DNA from: Halicephalobus mephisto
Taxonomy: Eukaryota > Nematoda > Chromadorea > Rhabditida > Panagrolaimidae
Assembly (NCBI GenBank): GCA_009193035.1
Contig: SWDT01000028.1
Coordinates: forward strand, 233,784 to 297,783
DNA: 64,000 nt
Direction of reading: 5' to 3'
In this document: one piece after another, positions 57,163 through 64,000 of the stretch
Layout: each line of letters begins with the position of its first letter
Numbering within the stretch: the stretch's first letter is position 1
Made by a program: the position numbers and the translations under genes
The notes under the pieces: generated by a model
Seen by the model: the letters and a program-made list of their open reading frames with translations, nothing else
Database searches by the model: none
Told to the model about the DNA's origin: nothing

Positions 57163-60100
57163 TTACACTTGTGGGCGTTGTAACTGTCGACGATTCCGGT
57201 AGCAGTGAAGTCGTGGGTGTAGTCGAAGTTGTAGGCGTAGTCGATGTCGTGGGAGTGGTAGAGGTTGTGGGTGTCCTAAAGAAGTTTCGTGTGTTAGTTT
57301 AGTTATCTCAATACTACGTTGATGTGGTAGGGGTGGTAGAAGTCGTCGGCGTCGTAGATGTAGTGGGGGTTGTGGAAGTTGTAGGAGTTGTAGATGTTGT
57401 AGGAGTGGTGGAGGTTCTGGAAATCCAACGATAGTCGGATCCCCGTAGTGCAAGTGCGAAGTAAAAAACAAACTCACGTTGACGTCGTCGGTGTCGGGTT
57501 GGGGGAAAGTTTAAGTTATGGGTCTGGGTTGTTCGGGGAAGTTGGTTAGGTAGTCGATGTCGTGGGAGTGGTAGAGGTTGTGGGTGTCGTTGATGTGGTT
57601 GGTGTGGTAGAGGTTGTCGGTGTAGTGGATGTGGTTGGAGTCGTTGATGTGGTTGGTGTCCTAAAGAAGTTTTGTGCGTTAGTTTAGTTATCTAACGAGT
57701 ACGTGGATGTGGTAGGAGTGGTGGAAGTCGTCGGCGTCGTAGATGTTGTAGGAGTTGTGGAAGTTGTAGGAGTAGTGGAGGTTGTGGGTGTGGTGGAAGT
57801 TCTGGAAATCCAGCAATAGTAGGATCTCCGTAGTACAAGTGCAAAGCAGAAAACAAACTTACGTTGACGTCGTCGGTGTCGTTGAAGTAGTTGGTGTTGT
57901 TGATGTTGTTGGCGTGGTTGATGTGGTTGGTGTAGTCGAAGTTGTTGGTGTCGTCGATGTTGTGGGTGTGCTAAAAACCAATTATAAATTAGAATAATTA
58001 GATAATTAATACGTTGACGTGGTTGGTGTAGTTGACGTTGTAGGAGTCGTTGACGTAGTGGGTGTCCTAAAGAAAGAATGTGCATTAATAAGATTATATG
58101 ATTAGTACGTGGATGTAGTGGGGGTTGTGGAAGTCGTCGGCGTCGTAGATGTTGTTGGTGTTGTAGATGTTGTAGGAGTGGTGGAGGTTCTGGAAATCCA
58201 ATAATAGTCGGATATCCATTGTGCAAGTGCGAAAAAGAAAACAAACTCACGTTGACGTCGTCGGTGTCGTTGAAGTAGTCGGTGTTGTCGAAGTTGTTGG
58301 GGTAGTCGATGTCGTGGGAGTGGTAGAGGTTGTGGGTGTCGTTGATGTGGTTGGTGTCCTAAAGAAGTTTTGTGTGTTAGTTTAATTATCTCAATACTAC
58401 GTTGATGTAGTAGGGGTAGTAGATGTGGTAGGGGTGGTAGAAGTCGTGGGTGTGGTGGATGTCGTTGGCGTTGTAGATGTTGTAGGAGTGGTGGAGGTTC
58501 TGGAAATCCAACAATAGTCGGATATCCATTGTGCATATGTAAACCATAAAATAAAACTTACGTTGATGTAGTCGGAGTGGTAGAGGTTGTGGGCGTAGTT
58601 GACGTTGTTGGTGTCCTAAAAAGATATTAAGTTATGGTGGGAATATAATTCATACGTGGATGTGGTAGGAGTTGTGGATGTGGTTGGTGTAGTTGAAGTA
58701 GTCGGAGTCGTCGACGTCGTGGGCGTCCTAAAGAAAGAATGTGCATTAATAGGATTATATGATTAGTACGTGGATGTAGTGGGGGTTGTGGAAGTCGTCG
58801 GCGTCGTAGATGTTGTTGGTGTTGTAGATGTTGTTGGTGTTGTAGATGTTGTTGGCGTTGTAGAAGTTGTGGGTGTCCTAAAGAAGATATGTGTATTGAC
58901 ATAGTTATGTAATTAGTACGTTGACGTGGTTGGTGTAGTTGACGTCGTAGGAGTTGTTGACGTAGTGGGTGTCCTAAAGAAAGAATGTGCATTAATAAGA
59001 TTATGTGATTAGTACGTGGATGTGGTAGGGATGGTAGAAGTCGTGGGTGTGGTGGATGTTGTTGGCGTTGTAGATGTTGTAGGAGTGGTGGAAGTTCTAG
59101 AAATCCGGCGATAGTCGGATCTCCGTAATGCGAGTGCAAAATAGAAAAGAAACTCACGTTGAAGTCGTCGGCGTAGTTGATGTTGTTGGTGTTGTCGAAG
59201 TTGTAGGGGTAGTAGAAGTTGTCGGTGTGGTGGACGTCGTAGGCGTGGTTGAAGTTGTCGGTGTCGTCGATGTGGTTGGTGTTCTAAAAAAATATTGTGC
59301 ATTAGCATAGTTTAATGATTAATACGTTGATGTGGTAGGAGTGGTGGAAGTCGTCGGCGTCGTAGATGTTGTAGGAGTAGTGGAGGTTGTAGGAGTAGTG
59401 GAGGTTGTGGGTGTGGTGGAAGTTCTGGAAATCCAACAATAGTCGGATGCCCAGTGTGCACGTGCAAAGTAGGAAACAAACTCACGTTGATGTAGTTGGA
59501 GTGGTAGAGGTCGTGGGCGTAGTTGACGTTGTTGGTGTCCTAAAAGGATATTATATGTTATAGTAGGTATATAATTCATACGTGGATGTGGTTGGTGTCG
59601 TCGATGTTGTTGGTGTCGTCGATGTTGTAGGTGTACTAAAAACCAATTATAAATTAGAATAATTAGATACTTAATACGTTGACGTGGTTGGTGTAGTTGA
59701 CGTTGTAGGAGTCGTTGACGTAGTGGGTGTCCTAAAGAAAGAATGTGCATTAATAAGATTATGTGATTAGTACGTGGATGTTGTTGGCGTTGTAGATGTT
59801 GTAGGAGTGGTGGAGGTTCTGGAAATCCAATAATAGTCGGATATCCATTGTGCAAGTGCGAAAAAGAAAACAAACTCACGTTGAAGTAGTCGGTGTTGTC
59901 GAAGTTGTTGGGGTAGTCGATGTCGTGGGAGTGGTAGAGGTTGTGGGAGTGGTAGAGGTTGTGGGAGTGGTAGAGGTTGTGGGTGTCGTTGATGGTCGGT
60001 TGGTGTCGTCGATGTAGTTGGTGTTGTTGACGTTGTGGGAGTAGTAGACGTAGTTGGAGTTGTCGATGTGGTTGATGTTCTAAAACAATATTATATATTG

Positions 60101-61821
60101 TGTTTTTCGTATAACTCATACGTCGATGTAGTGGGTGTAGTAGACGTAGTTGGTGTAGTTGAAGTAGTCGGTGTCGTGGATGTCGTTGGAGTTGTTGATG
60201 TGGTTGGTGTTCTAAAGAAATATTGTGGATTAATTTAGTTATCTAAGGAATACGTGGATGTAGTTGGAGTCGTCGATGTAGTTGATGTTGTCGGTGTAGT
60301 GGATGTGGTTGGTGTCGTTGATGTGGTGGGTGTTCTGAAAAATCATTGTAAATTAGCCAAGCTGTGTTATTAGTACGTTGATGTAGTCGGCGTTGTTGAT
60401 GTCGTTGGAGTGGTGGAGGTCGTCGGTGTAGTCGATGTCGTAGGTGTCCTAAAGAAGTAATTTATATGATAACAACTGTATGATTAGTACGTTGATGTAG
60501 TTGGAGTGGTAGAGGTCGTCGGTGTCGTAGAAGTTGTAGGTGTAGTCGATGTCGTAGGTGTCGTCGATGTTGTCGGTGTTGTAGATGTTGTAGGAGTAGT
60601 GGAGGTTGTGGGTGTGCTAAAAAAGCGGTTTATATTATAATTGCTGGGGCATTAGTACGTTGATGTGGTGGGAGTAGTGGAAGTAGTCGGAGTTGTCGAT
60701 GTAGTTGGTGTCGTGGATGTAGTCGGTGTCGTTGATGTCGTTGGTGTCCTAAAACGGCGATATGTATTGGTGAGTTCATGTGATTAATACGTTGATGTGG
60801 TAGGTGTAGTAGATGTGGTAGGTGTAGTCGAAGTTGTAGGTGTAGTCGATGTCGTGGGAGTGGTAGAGGTTGTAGGTGTCCTAAAGAAGTTTTGTGTATT
60901 AGTTTAGTTATCTCAATAATACGTTGATGTAGTGGGAGTAGTAGATGTGGTAGGGGTAGTAGAAGTCGTTGGCGTCGTAGATGTAGTGGGGGTTGTGGAA
61001 GTTGTAGGAGTTGTGGAAGTTGTGGGTGTTGTTGATGTTGTTGGTGTTGTCGAAGTTGTCGGAGTAGTTGACGTCGTAGGTGTAGTTGAAGTTGTGGGAG
61101 TAGTAGACGTCGTAGGTGTAGTTGAAGTTGTGGGGGTAGTAGACGTAGTTGGAGTTGTCGATGTGGTTGGTGTTGTTGATGTGGTTGGTGTTGTTGATGT
61201 GGTTGGTGTCCTAAAGAAATATTGTGCATTAGGTTAGTTATTTCAATACTACGTTGATGTAGTGGGGGTAGTGGATGTGGTAGGGGTGGTAGAAGTCGTG
61301 GGTGTGGTGGAAGTTGTAGGAGTTGTAGATGTTGTAGGAGTGGTGGAGGTTCTGGAAATCCAACGATAGTCGGATCTCCGTAATGCGAGTGCAAAATAGA
61401 AAAGAAACTCACGTTGAAGTCGTCGGCGTAGTTGATGTTGTTGGTGTTGTCGAAGTTGTAGGGGTAGTAGAAGTTGTCGGTGTGGTGGACGTCGTAGGCG
61501 TGGTTGAAGTTGTCGGTGTCGTCGATGTGGTTGGTGTTCTAAAAAAATATTGTGCATTAGCATAGTTTAATGATTAATACGTTGATGTGGTAGGAGTGGT
61601 GGAAGTGGTAGGGGTGGTAGAAGTCGTCGGCGTCGTAGATGTTGTAGGAGTTGTGGAAGTTGTAGGAGTAGTGGAGGTTGTGGGTGTGGTGGAAGTTCTG
61701 GAAATCCAACAATAGTCGGATGCCCAGTGTGCACGTGCAAAGTAGGAAACAAACTCACGTTGACGTTGTCGGTGTCGTTGAAGTTGTTGGTGTCGTTGAT
61801 GTAGTAGACGTCGTAGGCGTT
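57163..61821 (-). CDS. Mucin-like Thr/Ser/Pro array built of many micro-exons
   Basis: On the minus strand the coding parts read as repeats of TTPTTS/STTPTTST. They are split by more than twenty introns of about 42-65 nt, each between a phase-2 AC and a following G or A. Intron types recur: GTAGTATTGAG...CTTCTTTAG, GTGAGTTTG...GGATTTCCAG, GTACTAATCA...TTCTTTAG and similar. Most exons are 50-130 nt. A stretch of densely O-glycosylated mucin is the natural reading, feeding into the TSP1 modules downstream. The frame into the TSP1 part is off by one near 57145-57200 unless a weak 56-nt GT...AG interval is removed. A patch at 57485-57545 has lost the repeat pattern and contains stops. Opposite-strand frames rich in Val-Val-Gly are shadows. 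Confidence 0.65.
57163..61821. repeat. Amplified exon-intron array
   Basis: Exons and introns have been copied together. For example, the GTGAGTTTG...TTTCCAG intron occurs near 57414, 57803, 58191, 58500, 59098, 59427, 59818, 61358 and 61702 with only a few substitutions. The segment 59100-59320 is almost identical to 61350-61580. Confidence 0.9.
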
Positions 61822-63837
61822 CTAAATGTTAGGTTAATCCATAGAAAGGGAGGGTTATTTAAAAGTTGTATGAAGTAGAACAGAATTAAGATAGGAAGTC
61901 GGTCACAGAATTTTTGCATTGAGGAAATCTTTGTGAAAATAAGTTATGATTATTTTGAGGTTTTAAAAATGTAAGCGAAATGGAAAGCCAATAATTCAGG
62001 TGGTGACAAAAATTGATGAGATTTTATCGAATTGTATTGTTTTTTGAAACATAATGTTGATGTAATAAAATTGCAACTGAAGAGGTGTAGGAAAGAAGGT
62101 GGTTGGAAATTGGCTCACAAGATTTAGGAAAGGAGGAACAATGACACAAGATAATTATTGAGGAGATCGTAAGGTTAATATGGAAATTGTTCTAGAAGAA
62201 GAAAAAAAAACATGAGCATGTATTTCATTGCACAGCAAATAAGAATTTCTTAGTCAATTGTTTTCTCTATTTGTATGTAAGATTTAATTGTCGTTAAAAA
62301 ATATTCTGATATGTGCCATATAAAATTATCTGCAGTGAGAAATAATAGTGTTTTAATGTGAATCAAACTTCCGGAAATTTAAAAAACATAATCAAAAGCT
62401 TCAAAGAATTCAGGCTCTTGGCAAAACGTGAGTGAGACCTTACATGGAAGTTAAAAAAGACCATCCATGGTATTGGTGAAAGCAACTGAACCATATCCTA
62501 GTGTTTATGTAAAAAACACTAATGGCGGCAAAAGAATGCTTCTGATGGCTATTCACTTCGAAAGAATCGCTTGCTATCATCTCTATTAAGAAAATAAGAC
62601 TATTAATCCCGACTGATAGAAGATCATTTTTAAGCGCCAAATTTCTAGATGGTAACGCAGAAAATTACTCACAGTGCCAACACATTTGTATGACAATGGA
62701 AAGCAAAAGCAGTTTAGGATTTTCCAAAAGTAGAGAGACATTGGAGAAAGCAACTATCTTGTTTCTCTTATATAAGCTGTTATGACTATAGTTGCTTTAG
62801 CTCTCGGGAAAGAAGTTCGTGTGATGTTACTCATACCGATCGGTAAGAGTTCGAAAATTGAGTCAACAATGTGACTCAAGAAGGTCAACATGAAGGCCAT
62901 TATCTGGCTGTCCAGGAATTTTCAGGACGTTCTGAGCGTGTCATTAAATTGGAGACTATATTTAGTTACTGCAAAATTTCATATTTTTTCATTTGCTAAT
63001 AAAAAAAGTTATTAAAAAAATTCATCCTCTACTTTAAGTGAATTAGCCTAATAAGCTTGTGAAATTATGATTATCTTATAAAAAATAAGTTAATATGGTG
63101 TAAGCTGTAGTAGTAATGAAAATTCGTGAATAATTCATGCTCTAGAAGATGTAATTTAATGATCACTGTGTACTGTGAACTTTATCTTTTGTGATTATGT
63201 AGAAAAAAATCGGTAAAGTAATGTTTTTAAAGAATTTTACTATGGTGCTTGCTGTTAATGAGATTAGTGGCTTACAGTATTAAAGAAAAAAATTGCATCA
63301 TGTGTTATCTTCTTATTATTTTCAGTATAATCCAACTTTAGAAAACAAATTACTTTATATAAGAAAGAAAATTTTTAAAAATTTCATAATTGTTTGTGTA
63401 TTCTCATAAAAAATCATAAGTTTCATACCTCATTTTGCAAGCATAAAAATTAGAAAATTTGCTTAAATTGACTACTTTTTTACAAATTATAAAAAAAAGT
63501 TTGTTTGTCAAAGAAAGCGAATTAGAATGTAAAAACTACAAATAATTAAATTTTGTGTTCATTATTTATAGATTAACTCTAGGATTCTAGTGAAAAAATT
63601 GAGAATCCTGCAATATTGTTGCTTTTTTTAATATATTCAGTAAATGACATACACCGAAATGGTCAACAATGAAACTCCAATTCAATGATACGTTTTTTTT
63701 GTCGATAACTATATAAAAATAAATGAAACTCAAACTCAAGTACAGTCCATCCATCTAGTAAGTATTATAAGAAAGATAAATACACATATCATGGTCAATA
63801 ACCGTCAAAATATATTATATACTACAAATCAACTTAC
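61822..63837 (-). other. 2-kb AT-rich intron of the mucin gene
   Basis: It lies between exon 63909-63838 (donor AAC|GTAAGT) and exon 61821-61759 (acceptor ACATTTAG). No internal gene is supported. Sequence near 62400-62960 is less AT-rich, but its frames are short and unrecognised. Confidence 0.5.
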
Positions 63838-63909
63838 GTTGAAGTCGTGGGTGTAGTCGAAGTTGTAGGCGTAGTCGATGTCGTGGGAGTGGTAGAGGTT
63901 GTGGGTGTC
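63838..63909 (-). CDS. Distal exon of the mucin-like gene
   Basis: 72 nt after a TCTTTAG acceptor and before AAC|GTAAGT. It encodes four TTPTTS units and is nearly identical to the exon at 57205-57275. It may be the first array exon in the window; the signal-peptide exon must lie beyond the right edge. Confidence 0.65.
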
Positions 63910-63932
63910 CTAAAGACGCCTGACGACTCTTA

Positions 63933-64000
63933 TCCTAACCACCCAGCCACATCAGACGTAGTATTGAGATTAACTGAAACTAACAACACGAAATTCTTTA
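63933..64000 (+). repeat. Inverted copy of the array exon and intron at the window edge
   Basis: On the plus strand a CCACCCAGCCACATCAGAC exon end is followed by GTAGTATTGAGAT...CGAAATTCTTTA. This is the same intron type that elsewhere in the array lies on the minus strand (for example 57276-57317). Orientation therefore flips between 63910 and 63933. Confidence 0.7.

Noticed and set aside
57684..58250. Leu/Arg/His/Gln-rich minus-strand frames through the array
   Set aside because: These are the wrong frame of the mucin repeats; they run through introns and have no biological composition.
60932..61237. Plus-strand Val-Val-Gly-Val-Val-Asp repeat proteins opposite the mucin array
   Set aside because: They are the antisense reading of the Thr/Ser/Pro repeat and are broken exactly where minus-strand introns lie.

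Overview
The window looks like nuclear DNA from a small invertebrate, most probably a nematode. Introns are mostly 42-50 nt, with GTAAGT-type donors and TTTTCAG-type acceptors. Non-coding DNA is very AT-rich, genes are packed on both strands, and the gene set (SLO-2 channel, TWK channel, secreted GH1/klotho-like enzyme, UBR5, TSP1-repeat protein) suits a nematode. This assignment is an inference: no rRNA or tRNA gene was seen, and other ecdysozoans are not excluded.

Layout. 1-4 kb is a mobile-DNA zone. It holds a mariner element split by a 5'-truncated RTE-like retrotransposon with a 12-bp target-site duplication, then a decayed virus-like gene split by a solo LTR with a 5-bp duplication. 4.3-5.4 kb carries a phage-type (GH24-like) secreted lysozyme. 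8.0-10.8 kb is mitochondrial polynucleotide phosphorylase, convergent with a tyrosine-motif scaffold-like protein (10.9-14.4 kb). 16.5-19.7 kb is an unrecognised acidic-tailed protein; its stop codon lies 2 bp from the stop of a convergent four-TM protein (19.7-21.0 kb). From 36.0 down to 22.8 kb three minus-strand genes follow one another: UBR5, an RRM/zinc-finger protein and a TASK-like two-pore potassium channel. A TDRD3-like gene diverges from UBR5 at 37.1 kb. 44.1-54.4 kb is a full SLO-2/KCNT sodium-activated-type potassium channel gene; a complete secreted GH1 glycosidase is nested on the opposite strand in its 4-kb intron. 54.6-63.9 kb, minus strand, is a cysteine-rich TSP1-repeat protein joined upstream to a large mucin-like Thr/Ser/Pro array made of many tiny exons and near-identical short introns. 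An inverted copy of the array begins at the right edge.

Repeat biology is the most unusual aspect. A family built from GTCACTATCC and its reverse complement recurs in blocks at 14.8, 23.8-24.9, 46.7-49.2 and 52.0-52.3 kb, mostly within introns of the two potassium-channel genes and the nested glycosidase. A terminal-inverted-repeat element occurs at 20.3 and 51.6 kb. Intron 1 of slo-2 holds three tandem hairpin units. Long AT-rich stretches (38.9-44 kb, 61.8-63.8 kb) contain little else apart from a few GC-rich islands that may be exons or structured RNA.

Gene models were assembled by eye from reading frames and splice junctions. All listed multi-exon CDS models join in frame unless a break is stated. 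Boundaries may be off by a base or two.
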